Below are positions 1-8,253 of a DNA stretch of 35,283 bases, one piece after another. Each line of letters begins with the position of its first letter. Within the stretch, counting starts at the first letter, position 1. Position numbers and translations under genes: made by a program. A model generated the notes under the pieces. That model worked only from the letters and a program-made list of their open reading frames with translations. It had not been told where the DNA came from and did not search any database. The stretch spans positions 1 through 35,283 of the forward strand of contig DVNT01000039.1 in NCBI GenBank assembly GCA_018714185.1, read 5' to 3'. This DNA comes from Candidatus Aphodousia gallistercoris (GTDB lineage: Bacteria; Pseudomonadota; Gammaproteobacteria; Burkholderiales; Burkholderiaceae_F).

Positions 1-82
1 CTTCGCGACGCATGGCAAAACCACGTTCACGAAGGACTTCGAGTTTTTCAGGACTATGGCGGCGTGCATCTTTTGCTTTCAT
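1..82 (-). CDS. N-terminus of a probable IS630-like transposase / helix-turn-helix protein (partial)
   Basis: An ATG at 82 on the minus strand opens a frame that stays open to the window edge (27 codons). It begins MKAKDARRHSPEKLEVLRER. The MKA(K/R)DAR-x-hS/D-x-x-x-x-E-x-L-R-x-R pattern resembles the N-terminal HTH segment of IS630-family transposases, which bind the element ends before DDE-type cleavage. Only the first 27 residues are visible, so neither the HTH nor the catalytic DDE motif can be checked. No ribosome-binding site precedes the ATG. A promoter-like pair ends about 6 nt upstream, so the message may be leaderless. The family call is recognition from a short stretch; another HTH protein is possible. 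Confidence 0.45.
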   Translation of the reverse strand, partial: MKAKDARRHSPEKLEVLRERGFAMRRE

Positions 83-88
83 AGCCGA

Positions 89-117
89 ATTATAACAGAT
101 TGTTAACTATTTTGCAA
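89..117 (-). promoter_or_regulatory. Promoter for the leftward gene at 1-82
   Basis: On the minus strand TTGCAA (117-112) is followed by a 17-bp spacer and a perfect TATAAT (94-89). The start codon of the leftward gene lies only 6 nt past the -10 box, so transcription would begin at or next to the A of the ATG. Confidence 0.5.
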
Positions 118-254
118 TCTGGTTAATAGCTAGGCTGATGTGGGATGCGAAGTGTTAACCTATCGGGGATAGTTAAAGCCCAACGGTTTGACTGTTGCAT
201 CAGATCAGCTATTAATTCTTTTTAAAAAATAAAAGGTTTTATAATTACCTCAAC

Positions 255-330
255 ATTCACTGCTGCACAAGCAGCTTAGAAATTTTATTTTGTTTTATAA
301 AAGTACACTGCCGAGAAGGTAGCTTGGTAC
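255..330 (+). CRISPR. Two degenerate type I-F-like repeats (upstream part of the relic array)
   Basis: Two 28-bp units lie at 255-282 and 303-330. The first differs from the Yersinia-type I-F repeat at about three positions, and its stem is CTGCT/AGCAG, still fully paired. The second reads CTGCC/GGTAG in the stem (one G-U pair), but its last bases no longer match GCTTAGAAA. The spacer between them is only 20 bp and low in complexity, so deletion or drift has occurred. A third, doubtful unit may lie near 370-397. The distance from 255 to the intact repeat at 493 is 238 bp, close to four 60-bp periods. Confidence 0.5.
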
Positions 331-492
331 AAAACAAATTCTATATTTCAAAAACTGAAGCTTCATGTGCGAACTTACCGCTTAAATGCTTTGTTAAATA
401 TAAAACGCCTACTGAAGGTGTCAATGCTATGGATGACTTACTGGATTCTCCTATCCTATTGATATAGCTGTTTTTTCTTCAAAAATCATGCT
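331..492. other. AT-rich decayed stretch between CRISPR units
   Basis: No open frame of useful length and no clear repeat is visible here. GAACTTACCG near 370 and GATATAGCTG near 461 recall pieces of the neighbouring repeat. The stretch may hold two or three eroded repeat units, but the match is too poor to call. Confidence 0.3.
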
Positions 493-694
493 GTTCACTA
501 CCGTATAGGTAGCTTAGAAAATAAGATTCAAAAGCAGAACCTTACTGACAACGTTCACTACCGTATAGGTAGCTTAGAAATTGGCGGATTTTCAAGGTCA
601 CGCAATGCGCGGTTCACTGCCGTACAGCTTATAAATTTTTGGACTAAGGTAACGCAGAATCAAAATGCTCACTACTGTATAGATAGGTTCAAAA
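493..694 (+). CRISPR. Relic type I-F CRISPR array, four repeats
   Basis: Identical 28-bp repeats at 493-520 and 553-580 start GTTCACTACCGTATAGGTAG and end CTTAGAAA. They are separated by a unique 32-bp spacer, which is the classic I-F geometry. Two more units follow: 612-635 (24 bp, internal deletion) and 667-694 (28 bp, about six mismatches), with spacers of 31 bp each. The canonical I-F stem CTGCC/GGCAG is replaced by CTACC/GGTAG, a paired change that keeps the hairpin read by Cas6f. Unit quality falls toward 694, as at a trailer end, so the array probably reads on the plus strand. No leader and no cas gene are present in the window, so the array is probably inactive unless cas genes lie elsewhere. 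Confidence 0.75.
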
Positions 695-830
695 TTCAAC
701 GATGACTAGGATTTTCAGTACTACCTTTTCATCTCACCGTTTAAGCTCCAGCGAATCTAATAGAGGCAAAAATGCATTAAAATAAGTGGGTTATGCTTTT
801 TAGAAAACTTTTAATTCAAGGATCTTCAAA
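695..830 (+). other. Leader region of suhB
   Basis: No gene is seen between the last CRISPR unit and suhB. The sequence is AT-rich and likely holds the suhB promoter, but no convincing -35/-10 pair can be chosen. An AAGGA Shine-Dalgarno-like element sits at 818-822. Confidence 0.35.
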
Positions 831-1631
831 ATGAGTTCTCCGATGCTCAACATTGCGCTTAAAGCTGCCAAGGCAGCATGCACGATCATGAACCGCGCCT
901 CTGAAAACATTTCCGGTCTTGAAGTGCATAAAAAAGCTCATCACGATTACGTGAGCGAAGTTGATGTCGCATGCGAACGCACCATCGTAGATATTTTGCG
1001 TGAAGCTTATCCGAATCATCAGATTCTCGCAGAAGAATCAGGCCTGACCGGCCCTGAAAAAAGCCAATATCAGTGGATCATTGATCCGCTTGACGGCACG
1101 ACAAACTACTTGCACGGCTTCCCGCAGTATGCGGTCTCCATCGCCTTAAAGCGTGAAAACGAAATTGTTGAAGCCGTTGTTGCAGATCCGGTGGCTAACG
1201 AAATCTTTACGGCTACGCGCGGCGTCGGCGCATTCTTAAACGGCCGTCGCCTTCGCGTGAGTAAGCGCACGAGCATGAGCGAAGCGCTCGTCGGAACGGG
1301 ATTTCCTTTCCGCCGTAACGATAACGTGGATGCCTTTGTCAAGGTATTCAAGGAAGTCGCCCAAGCCACATCGGGTCTTCGCCGAGCCGGCGCAGCCTCG
1401 CTGGACTTAGCTTATGTCGCTGCCGGCAGACTCGATGCCTTCTGGGAGCCCAATTTAAAGAGCTGGGATATTGCTGCCGGCTCATTGCTTGTTTTAGAAG
1501 CGGGCGGACTCGTCACCGATTTCAAGGGCGAGAGCGATTACCTCACCACCGGCCAAATCGTGGCCGGCACGCCCAAGATTTTCGGCCAGTTGCTGCCGAT
1601 CGTTCATCGCAACTACGGCGAAATTTTGTAA
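831..1631 (+). CDS. suhB: Inositol-1-monophosphatase family protein SuhB
   Basis: This is a 266-residue member of the FIG/IMPase superfamily, Mg-dependent phosphatases that release phosphate from inositol monophosphate. In proteobacteria SuhB also joins the rRNA antitermination complex. The metal-site motifs are all present: E68/E69 in LAEESG, D85 and D88 in IDPLDGTTN, and the C-terminal WDIAAG with D213. Length is normal for the family. The ATG has AAGGA 8 nt upstream. mutS follows 18 bp downstream on the same strand, so the two are probably co-transcribed. No truncation or missing catalytic residue is seen. The cytoplasmic location and the antitermination role come from the family. Confidence 0.93.
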   Translation: MSSPMLNIALKAAKAACTIMNRASENISGLEVHKKAHHDYVSEVDVACERTIVDILREAYPNHQILAEESGLTGPEKSQYQWIIDPLDGTTNYLHGFPQYAVSIALKRENEIVEAVVADPVANEIFTATRGVGAFLNGRRLRVSKRTSMSEALVGTGFPFRRNDNVDAFVKVFKEVAQATSGLRRAGAASLDLAYVAAGRLDAFWEPNLKSWDIAAGSLLVLEAGGLVTDFKGESDYLTTGQIVAGTPKIFGQLLPIVHRNYGEIL

Positions 1632-1649
1632 CCGTTTTCGGCTCAATCC

Positions 1650-4274
1650 ATGGCAAAAATTACTGCACAGGTTAACGCCAATGACCCATTGGCCGGCCAC
1701 ACGCCGGCCATTCGGCGCTTTTTGGAAATCAAAGCCCAACATCCGGAAACGCTCGTGCTATACCGTATGGGGGATTTCTACGAGACGTTTTTCGACGATG
1801 CCGTCCGCGCCAACCGACTTATCGGCCTGACGCTTACTTCTCGCGGAACCGATGCACAGGGCAATCCGATCCCGATGGCCGGTATTCCGGAAAAAACGCT
1901 GGAACAGTACTTAGCAAGACTTGTGAAAATGGGAGTTTCGGTTGCCATTTGCGAGCAAATCGGCGACCCGAGCAAAGGCCCGCTTGAGCGGGAACTTGCG
2001 CGCATCGTAACGCCCGGCACGCTCACTGAAAATGAGCTTTTGCCAGCCAAACAAAATGCAGCCCTACTTGCGATTTCGCCCGGAACCGGCCGCAACAGCA
2101 AACGGCTCGGTCTAGCTTGGATGGTCTTAAGCAGCGGACAATTTAACGTTGCGATCACAAGCCGCGAAGAACTCGCTAGCGAAATCAGCCGCATTGCTCC
2201 TTCGGAAATTCTCGTTCCCGAGACCTTTAAAGAAACGCTTGAAGCAGAGCATTTCAACGTCACGATTACACCGCTGCCGACATGGCACTTTAGCGCCGAG
2301 CACGGCGAAGCCAAGCTTAAGCACCAGTTCGGCGTTGAGACGCTCGCGGGCTGGGGCTTAGACGATGTGCCCGATGCCGTAAGCGCAGCCGGCGCTTTGT
2401 TAGGCTACGCAGAATCGACTCAATGCGAATCGATTCCGCATCTGTTGCCGCCCGTGCTTCAAGTGCAATCGCAATTTGTCGGGATTGATGCCGCAAGCCG
2501 CCGCAATCTTGAGCTCACGGAGACTCTGCGCGGCGACGACGGTCCTACGCTTTTTTCTTTGTTGGATCATTGCAAAACCGGCATGGGCTCACGCCTTTTG
2601 CGCCAGTGGCTTCACAACCCGCTGCGCGATGCCCACGAAGTGGGGCTGCGGCATGAAGCCATTGAGTCGTTGACGCAAATTCCGGATACGCTTGATGCGC
2701 TTCGCGACAAATTTAAGACATTGCCCGACTTGGAGCGCCTTGCTACGCGCATTGCAATGCGAACGATACGGCCGAAAGAGCTTGCCGCTCTTCGTGATGC
2801 CCTGCCGCACTTAGCCGATATTGCACAAACGGCTGCGCCCATTGACGACCCGTATATTAACGAGCAGATCAAACATATCGTAATTGACCCGCAGCTTTAC
2901 ACGAAGCTAGCGAATGCGCTGCTCGCAGAACCCGCAACCCTTTTGCGCGACGGCGACGTCATTTCAAGCGAATATAACGAAGAGCTGAAAACGTTGCGAG
3001 AACTTCGCGACAACGTGGGCGAATTTTTAAATGATTTTGAGCGGCGCGAGCGTGAGGCCACCGGCATTTCAAATTTGCGCGTGCAGTACAACAAGGTGCA
3101 GGGCTTTTTCATCGAAATTTCTCGGGGCCAAGCTGACAAAGTTCCCGTGCACTACCACCGCAAGCAGACGCTGAAAAATGCCGAGCGATACATTACGCCC
3201 GAATTGAAAGCTTACGAGGACAAGGCGCTTTCAGCCCAGGAGCGTTCCGCAGCATTGCAAAAAGAGCTCTATAACGAACTGCTTGTTTTTGCAGATCCCT
3301 TTGTCCCCGCACTTCAAAAGGCCGCTCAAAGCGCGGCGGCGCTTGACGTCATCATGGCGCTTGCCCTGCACGCCCAGAAAGCCAATTGGGTTCGGCCGCA
3401 GCTTGAAAAGGCCCCGGGCATCGAGATTATCGGAGCTCGCCATCCGGTCGTAGAAGATGCGCTTGAGCACTATACGCCCAACGACTGCATTTTGATGCCC
3501 GGGCGCCGTCTTTTGGTGATTACCGGCCCGAACATGGGCGGCAAATCCACGTACATGCGCTCGATTGCCCTCATAGTCCTTTTGACATACATCGGCAGCT
3601 TCGTTCCGGCCACTTCGGCCAAAATCGGCCCGGTTGACCGCATTTTGACCCGCATCGGCGCTAGCGACGACTTGGCGCGCGGCCGCTCAACCTTCATGGT
3701 GGAAATGACCGAAGCCGCCGCGATTTTGCATCAAGCAACCGATCAAAGCTTGGTCCTGATGGATGAAATCGGACGCGGTACATCAACCTTTGACGGCTTA
3801 AGCCTCGCGGGAGCCATCGCTCACGAATTGGCACACGTTAAGAAAAGCTTTACGCTTTTTGCAACGCACTATTTTGAGCTCACAAAACTTGACCAGACCG
3901 AGCCGGAAGTTGCCAACGTGCATGTTGCCGCCGTTGAAAATAAATTCAAGATCGTCTTCTTGCATGAAGTCAAGGATGGCCCGGCAAGCCAAAGTTACGG
4001 TATTGCCGTTGCACAATTAGCGGGCGTTCCGGGTAGCGTCATCCGCCGGGCACGCCATATGCTCAATGAACTGGAAAGCCGCTCCAAGGTCAACGAGCAG
4101 TTGGACTTGTTTGCCGACAACAATGTGGAATTGCCCGACGAGGAGCCGGATGCTCAAGCAACGGTTGAACTGTGCGAGCAAATTGCGGGACTTGATGTGG
4201 ACCAGCTCACTCCCAGGCAAGCCCTTGATTTACTCTATGAGCTAAAAGACAAAGCTGAAAAAACGTTGGATTAA
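1650..4274 (+). CDS. mutS: DNA mismatch repair protein MutS
   Basis: This 874-residue protein recognises mismatches and small loops and recruits MutL. The N-terminal mismatch-binding domain has the Phe-x-Glu motif in MGDFYETF. The C-terminal ABC-type ATPase has Walker A GPNMGGKS (residues 626-633), Walker B LVLMDE (D705, E706) and the following GRGTSTFDG segment. A helical C-terminal tail after about residue 800 matches the dimer/tetramer region. The length is close to the usual 850-880. The start follows suhB by 18 bp and has no strong Shine-Dalgarno, so translation may depend on coupling to suhB. A rho-independent terminator follows at once. Confidence 0.97.
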   Translation: MAKITAQVNANDPLAGHTPAIRRFLEIKAQHPETLVLYRMGDFYETFFDDAVRANRLIGLTLTSRGTDAQGNPIPMAGIPEKTLEQYLARLVKMGVSVAICEQIGDPSKGPLERELARIVTPGTLTENELLPAKQNAALLAISPGTGRNSKRLGLAWMVLSSGQFNVAITSREELASEISRIAPSEILVPETFKETLEAEHFNVTITPLPTWHFSAEHGEAKLKHQFGVETLAGWGLDDVPDAVSAAGALLGYAESTQCESIPHLLPPVLQVQSQFVGIDAASRRNLELTETLRGDDGPTLFSLLDHCKTGMGSRLLRQWLHNPLRDAHEVGLRHEAIESLTQIPDTLDALRDKFKTLPDLERLATRIAMRTIRPKELAALRDALPHLADIAQTAAPIDDPYINEQIKHIVIDPQLYTKLANALLAEPATLLRDGDVISSEYNEELKTLRELRDNVGEFLNDFERREREATGISNLRVQYNKVQGFFIEISRGQADKVPVHYHRKQTLKNAERYITPELKAYEDKALSAQERSAALQKELYNELLVFADPFVPALQKAAQSAAALDVIMALALHAQKANWVRPQLEKAPGIEIIGARHPVVEDALEHYTPNDCILMPGRRLLVITGPNMGGKSTYMRSIALIVLLTYIGSFVPATSAKIGPVDRILTRIGASDDLARGRSTFMVEMTEAAAILHQATDQSLVLMDEIGRGTSTFDGLSLAGAIAHELAHVKKSFTLFATHYFELTKLDQTEPEVANVHVAAVENKFKIVFLHEVKDGPASQSYGIAVAQLAGVPGSVIRRARHMLNELESRSKVNEQLDLFADNNVELPDEEPDAQATVELCEQIAGLDVDQLTPRQALDLLYELKDKAEKTLD

Positions 4275-4276
4275 GA

Positions 4277-4302
4277 AAAGCCCGGCAAAACCGGGCTTTT
4301 TC
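4277..4302. terminator. Bidirectional terminator between mutS and the slyD-like gene
   Basis: The stem AAGCCCGG/CCGGGCTT has a short CAAAA-type loop and is flanked by A's on the left and T's on the right. It can therefore stop mutS transcripts and those of the convergent minus-strand gene ending at 4311. Confidence 0.85.
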
Positions 4303-4310
4303 AGTGCGCA

Positions 4311-4820
4311 TTAATCAATGTCGATCGGATCGACGGGCTTATCAGTCACCTGAAGGAAAGACGGCACCACGACATCATCGTTGCCGACGGCTTGGGAGGC
4401 GTCGCCCGCCGGCTCCACATTCACCACTTTAATGTCAAACTTTAAACCGATGCCGGCCAAGGGGTGGTTACCGTCAAGCACCACGACGCCATCGGCAATA
4501 TCGGTCACGCGATAGGGGCGATCAAGCGTTTCGCCTCGGATTTCCGTATAACGCAAACCGACTTCGACGCCGCCCGGAAAATCCGTCTCGGGCCGAATCA
4601 TCAGGGCCGTCTCATCGTAGTCGCCGAACGCTTCTTCGGGCTCAAGCTGCACAGAAACCGTGTCGCCGGGATTTTTCCCTTCCAGCGCTTTTTCAATCAC
4701 GGGAAAAATATCCCCGTGCCCGTGCAAATAGACGAGATCATCAGCCGTTTCCAATAAGTTTTTCTGAAGGTCATACATCTTGACGGCAATCGTTACCAAA
4801 GTATCACGAGCCACTTGCAT
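4311..4820 (-). CDS. FKBP-type peptidyl-prolyl cis-trans isomerase, SlyD-like
   Basis: This 169-residue protein has the SlyD/FkpB layout: an FKBP fold interrupted by an insert-in-flap chaperone domain. Recognisable parts are the early LVYLHGHGDIFPVIEKAL segment, the GDTVSV-x-L-x-PEEAFGDYDE strand entering the flap domain, and VLDGNHPLAG near residue 120. Proteins of this group catalyse proline isomerisation and hold folding clients in the cytoplasm. The His/Cys-rich metal-binding tail of E. coli SlyD is absent; the tail here is acidic. The start has AAGGAT upstream, inside the end of the DUF805 gene, which stops 4 bp before. The two genes are therefore likely one transcript. Confidence 0.88.
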   Translation of the reverse strand: MQVARDTLVTIAVKMYDLQKNLLETADDLVYLHGHGDIFPVIEKALEGKNPGDTVSVQLEPEEAFGDYDETALMIRPETDFPGGVEVGLRYTEIRGETLDRPYRVTDIADGVVVLDGNHPLAGIGLKFDIKVVNVEPAGDASQAVGNDDVVVPSFLQVTDKPVDPIDID

Positions 4821-4824
4821 CTTT

Positions 4825-5343
4825 TTATCCTTTCAAAATTTGATTCTTGGCGGTTTGGTATTCCTCGGCCGAAAGCAAACCCTTTTCATAAAGCGCGGCT
4901 AAGTCCTTGAGCTCTTTAACACGCATTTCCTCATTGGCGCCGGGAATGTAGAAGTTATTTTCCCCGAGAGGATTCACGCCGTATTCGTTTGTGCCGCGCT
5001 GCGAACCGATCAAGCCAATAATGAGCGTGAAAATAAATTCAATGCCCGGGACTAAAAGCAAAAGCACCCACCAACCGCTTGAACCGAAGTCGTGCAGGCG
5101 CCGTACACTGGCGCTGACGGTACTAATCCAAGAAATCACCGTCATCACCATAAAGACTTCGCCCGTTTCATACAAATACGGCGAAACCGTGACGTCATTG
5201 ATATCCAAGCTTTGCCCGGGATAGGCGTGATAAAAATAAAAGAGATACGGAATGCCGATTCGCAAGGCAAGCCAAAAGAGAATCACCAACCAAAAGCGTG
5301 CTCGATTAAGGCGGCCGCTAAAAGAAAAAAACAGTTTAAGCAT
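4825..5343 (-). CDS. DUF805 membrane protein with C-terminal SHOCT domain
   Basis: This is a 172-residue integral membrane protein. The N-terminus LFFSFSGRLNRARFW and the central RRLHDFGSSGWW are hallmark DUF805 motifs, with hydrophobic segments around residues 17-38, 60-80 and 92-112. The final 30 residues (VKELKDLAALYEKGLLSAEE and on) form a SHOCT motif, a short helical module found at the ends of many unrelated proteins. No biochemical function is established for DUF805. The gene lies 4 bp upstream of the SlyD-like gene on the same strand. A GGTGG element precedes the ATG. Confidence 0.85.
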   Translation of the reverse strand: MLKLFFSFSGRLNRARFWLVILFWLALRIGIPYLFYFYHAYPGQSLDINDVTVSPYLYETGEVFMVMTVISWISTVSASVRRLHDFGSSGWWVLLLLVPGIEFIFTLIIGLIGSQRGTNEYGVNPLGENNFYIPGANEEMRVKELKDLAALYEKGLLSAEEYQTAKNQILKG

Positions 5344-5378
5344 ACGTTCACCACCATGCCAATGCTCGCATTTTAATC

Positions 5379-5407
5379 AAAAAAGGGAGCCTGCAGCTCC
5401 CCTTTTT
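5379..5407 (-). terminator. Terminator downstream of bamC
   Basis: The inverted repeat GGGAGC/GCTCCC has a 5-nt loop, with an A run on one side and a T run on the other. Read on the minus strand it follows the bamC stop at 5426 and separates bamC from the DUF805 gene. Confidence 0.8.
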
Positions 5408-5425
5408 CGGCGACTCTTTCGATTC

Positions 5426-6604
5426 TTAGCGAATCTGTTCGCTCAAGAGCGTGAGAATCTTCGGAGCAACACCGGTTGTATCGGCCTTGCCGTCCGGACC
5501 GAGCACATGAACGCGCGTTTCCGAGTCTGAAATTTGCTGCAAATAGATCGCATATTGCGGAGCATCGACCGGCGTATCACGGCTAAAGACGTTCTTCCAG
5601 AAGCCTTGCTTGGCGCGCTGGTCTTCTTCGTACTCTTCATCAAGGTAGCGCACGAGGAAGAAGCCGCGAGAACGGTCGCGATCTTCGACCGTAAAGCCCA
5701 TGCGGTCGATGGCAAGCGCAACGCGGCGCCAAGCCCGTTCATAGCCTTCCTTGATATAGATGCTCGTGGCAACGCCGTCGGCACCGGACTCAAGCTGGCT
5801 TAAGCTTTCCACCGCTTGGTACTGGGCCAATTCTTGCACTTGCTTGGCGTGCTCGGCCTTGGAGGCGGCCACGGCACGGGGATTAAATTCGGCATTGATG
5901 CGCTGCGACAAGCGCGTAATCATTTCGGCTTCCATTTCCGGATCGCTCGGACCGGGCTGCCAAACCGTCGTATCGTTGTCGCCGCTGATATTCTTGACCA
6001 CTTCCACCATGGAGCGGTGGGTAATGAAGATATCGGTGCCGCCCGTTTCAGAGCGTTCCAAGCGGGCACGGTATTGGTCGCGTTCGCCGGTGGAGTAAAC
6101 CATGTCAATTACTTTGCCCAAAGTCGCACGGATGATATCCTGCGGAAGCTTGGCGCGGTTTTCCGCCCAGTTGGTTTCCATCACGCCGATCGAAGCATCC
6201 TGGCGTGAAAGCGTCAAGCCGACGGTATTCCAGAAGTCCTGCACGATAGGCCAAACCTGTTCGGGTGCCAAGTTCACGTGAATCCAGCGATTGTTTCCTT
6301 CGCGGATGATTTGAGCGACTTCACCCACGGGCAGCACTTGAGAAACTTGGGCCGGATCGGCTCCGGATTGAGCGGCTTCTTGCTGCGCCTGCTGGCTAGC
6401 CCAAACCGTTTGCGGACGCGAGGGCACGGCATAACGGTCGGAAACCGGCACGGAATTTAAATCCGGCGGAATTTCAAGCGGCGCACGGGAGTCGCTCGTT
6501 TCATATTGAATGGTTTCTTGCGAGAAAGTGTCCGACAATGACGAGCAGGCGGAAAGCGCTACCGGCAACGCCAAAATCAACCCTGTACGCACGAATGTAT
6601 TCAT
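5426..6604 (-). CDS. bamC: Outer membrane protein assembly factor BamC (lipoprotein)
   Basis: This 392-residue lipoprotein belongs to the BAM complex, which folds beta-barrel proteins into the outer membrane. The N-terminus MNTFVRTGLILALPVALSAC is a type II signal peptide with the lipobox ending at C20. It is followed by the flexible segment with LEIPPDLN that in BamC contacts BamD. Two helix-grip-type domains occupy the rest. An upstream TTG at 6628 extends the frame by eight residues, but the ATG at 6604 is preferred because AAGGAT precedes it and it starts a proper signal peptide. In many relatives bamC follows dapA; here it stands alone, with a terminator behind it. Confidence 0.88.
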   Translation of the reverse strand: MNTFVRTGLILALPVALSACSSLSDTFSQETIQYETSDSRAPLEIPPDLNSVPVSDRYAVPSRPQTVWASQQAQQEAAQSGADPAQVSQVLPVGEVAQIIREGNNRWIHVNLAPEQVWPIVQDFWNTVGLTLSRQDASIGVMETNWAENRAKLPQDIIRATLGKVIDMVYSTGERDQYRARLERSETGGTDIFITHRSMVEVVKNISGDNDTTVWQPGPSDPEMEAEMITRLSQRINAEFNPRAVAASKAEHAKQVQELAQYQAVESLSQLESGADGVATSIYIKEGYERAWRRVALAIDRMGFTVEDRDRSRGFFLVRYLDEEYEEDQRAKQGFWKNVFSRDTPVDAPQYAIYLQQISDSETRVHVLGPDGKADTTGVAPKILTLLSEQIR

Positions 6605-6705
6605 AAAAAATATCCTTATGCAAGGCAACCGCCAGCCCGGCGCGTCGCTCTAACGAAAATAACCCGTTTATTTTACCTTGTTGCGCATCAAATAGCAGAT
6701 CGGCT

Positions 6706-7356
6706 CTAAAAAAGGACCCAAGAGAGCATCGTCTGCGCCATCGCCACAAAAGGCTTCATAAACATCGTCATCAAGCCCGAAAGGATGAGCACGACCAAAA
6801 TGAGCATGCCGTAGCGTTCCAATTGGGCAAAGCGCACGGCCGCGTTATAAGGCAAAAGCATCGTAACGATGCGCCCGCCGTCCAAAGGCGGCAAAGGCAG
6901 CAAATTAAAAGCCATCAGGTAAAAATTAACGAAAACGCCCGCAATCGTCAGATCCAGTAGCGACTGCGTAATCAAGCCCGAAACGATAAAGAGCTTTAAA
7001 AGCGCGAGCCAAGCGACGGCTTGCAGCAAATTGCTCACGGGGCCGGCTAACGCCACCATGAGCATGCCCTGGCGGAACGGACGCAGGTTGCGCGTATTAA
7101 TCGGCACGGGCTTAGCCCAGCCCAAAAGCACGCCGCCGAAACCGGTAAAGGCCGAGCCGAGCAGCAAAAGCCCCGGCACCAAAATCGTCCCTACCAGATC
7201 AATGTGCGGAATGGGATTGAGCGTGACGCGCCCCAACATCGCAGGCGTCGGATCGCCGTAGCGCCGGGCCATCCACCCGTGCGCGGCTTCGTGCAAGGTG
7301 ATGGCAAAAATCAGCGGCACGACATAAATCAGAATTTGATACAAAGACTGGTGCAT
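6706..7356 (-). CDS. Site-2-type zinc metalloprotease, M50 family
   Basis: This 216-residue polytopic membrane protein carries the zinc motif HEAAH in ITLHEAAHGWMARRYGDPTP near residue 22 and the distal NLLPLPPLDGGRI motif that supplies the third metal ligand. It is the compact form of the S2P/Rip family without PDZ domains. Relatives cleave substrates inside the membrane, but the substrate here is unknown. The start lies 3 bp after the stop of the PHP-domain gene, so the pair is likely translated from one message. In other betaproteobacteria this protease is often found near a PHP-domain gene, a Sua5/YciO gene and trpS; only the PHP gene is retained here. Confidence 0.9.
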   Translation of the reverse strand: MHQSLYQILIYVVPLIFAITLHEAAHGWMARRYGDPTPAMLGRVTLNPIPHIDLVGTILVPGLLLLGSAFTGFGGVLLGWAKPVPINTRNLRPFRQGMLMVALAGPVSNLLQAVAWLALLKLFIVSGLITQSLLDLTIAGVFVNFYLMAFNLLPLPPLDGGRIVTMLLPYNAAVRFAQLERYGMLILVVLILSGLMTMFMKPFVAMAQTMLSWVLF

Positions 7357-7359
7357 GCT

Positions 7360-8193
7360 TTAAGAATCCAGAAGTTCCAAAACGGTCGGCAAATCCGCCG
7401 GCAGCTGCTCCTGCAGGGCAGGCTCCGGCCGCCCGGGCTTGAGCCCGTGAAAGTCGCTGCCCGTGCTGGCGAGAAAACCCATGTTAGCGGCCACCCGGGC
7501 ATAGCGCTCGTTTTCCCCGGGCGTGTGGCTGCCTGTGGTCACTTCGATGGCTTCGCCGCCGAGGGCCTTAAATTCCTCGAGCATATCAATGGTGCTCAAA
7601 GGAGGCTTATAAGTGTAGCGGCCGGGATGAGCCACCACCGGCACGCCGCCCGTTTCCCGTATAAGGCTGACGGCCTGTGCAAGACTTTGCCAAGACGTTT
7701 TCACGTAAGCCGGCCCATCGTCTTTTAAGTACCGCTCAAAGGCTTCGTCTTCGCTTGCGACCGTGCCGCGTTCAACGAGCGCCATGGCAAAGTGCCGGCG
7801 CGACAAATTCAGTTTGTTGCCGGAAAGTTCGGCCGCTTGCTCGTAAGTATTGTAGATACCCATGGCATCAAACTTGGCTGCCATGGCACGGGCCCGACGG
7901 TCTCGCATATCGCTTAATGTTTTCGTCAACTCGCGGTACAGATCCATGCGCTTAAAACCCAACCCCACGATATGCACGGTCTTGCCGCCCCAAGTCACGG
8001 AAAGCTCCACGCCGTTGATAAAGCGCATGCCGAGACGGGCGGCGGCTTCGCGCGCCTCGTCAAGGCCGGCGACCGTGTCATGATCGGTTAATGCGACCAC
8101 CTCGGCACCGTTATCATGCGCTTTTTGCATTACCTGCGCAGGCGAATAAACCCCGTCGCTTGCGCTCGAATGCATGTGCAAATCCATTCTCAT
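7360..8193 (-). CDS. PHP-domain phosphoesterase (TrpH/YciV, RNase AM-like)
   Basis: This 277-residue protein has the PHP metal-site motifs in order: MDLHMHSSASDG near the N-terminus, ALTDHDT near residue 40, VELSV near 68, VVAHPGRY near 190 and STGSDFHG near 250. Family members remove nucleotides from 5' ends (E. coli YciV) or hydrolyse pAp-type nucleotides. The frame runs open much further upstream, but that part overlaps the divergent gene at 8254 and has no PHP homology. The ATG at 8193 is chosen because it directly precedes the first motif; 8187 and 8211 are alternatives. The M50 protease gene follows after 3 bp. Confidence 0.88.
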   Translation of the reverse strand: MRMDLHMHSSASDGVYSPAQVMQKAHDNGAEVVALTDHDTVAGLDEAREAAARLGMRFINGVELSVTWGGKTVHIVGLGFKRMDLYRELTKTLSDMRDRRARAMAAKFDAMGIYNTYEQAAELSGNKLNLSRRHFAMALVERGTVASEDEAFERYLKDDGPAYVKTSWQSLAQAVSLIRETGGVPVVAHPGRYTYKPPLSTIDMLEEFKALGGEAIEVTTGSHTPGENERYARVAANMGFLASTGSDFHGLKPGRPEPALQEQLPADLPTVLELLDS

Positions 8194-8253
8194 ATTTTCT
8201 TTATCTTGCATTACAATCGTTGATTCAAAGCATAATAATAGTCGAGATTTTGC

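Noticed and set aside
155..176. Imperfect palindrome TTAACCTATC/GATAGTTAA considered as an IS end
   Set aside because: Only one end of any element would be in the window, and no matching inverted copy or TA duplication could be identified.
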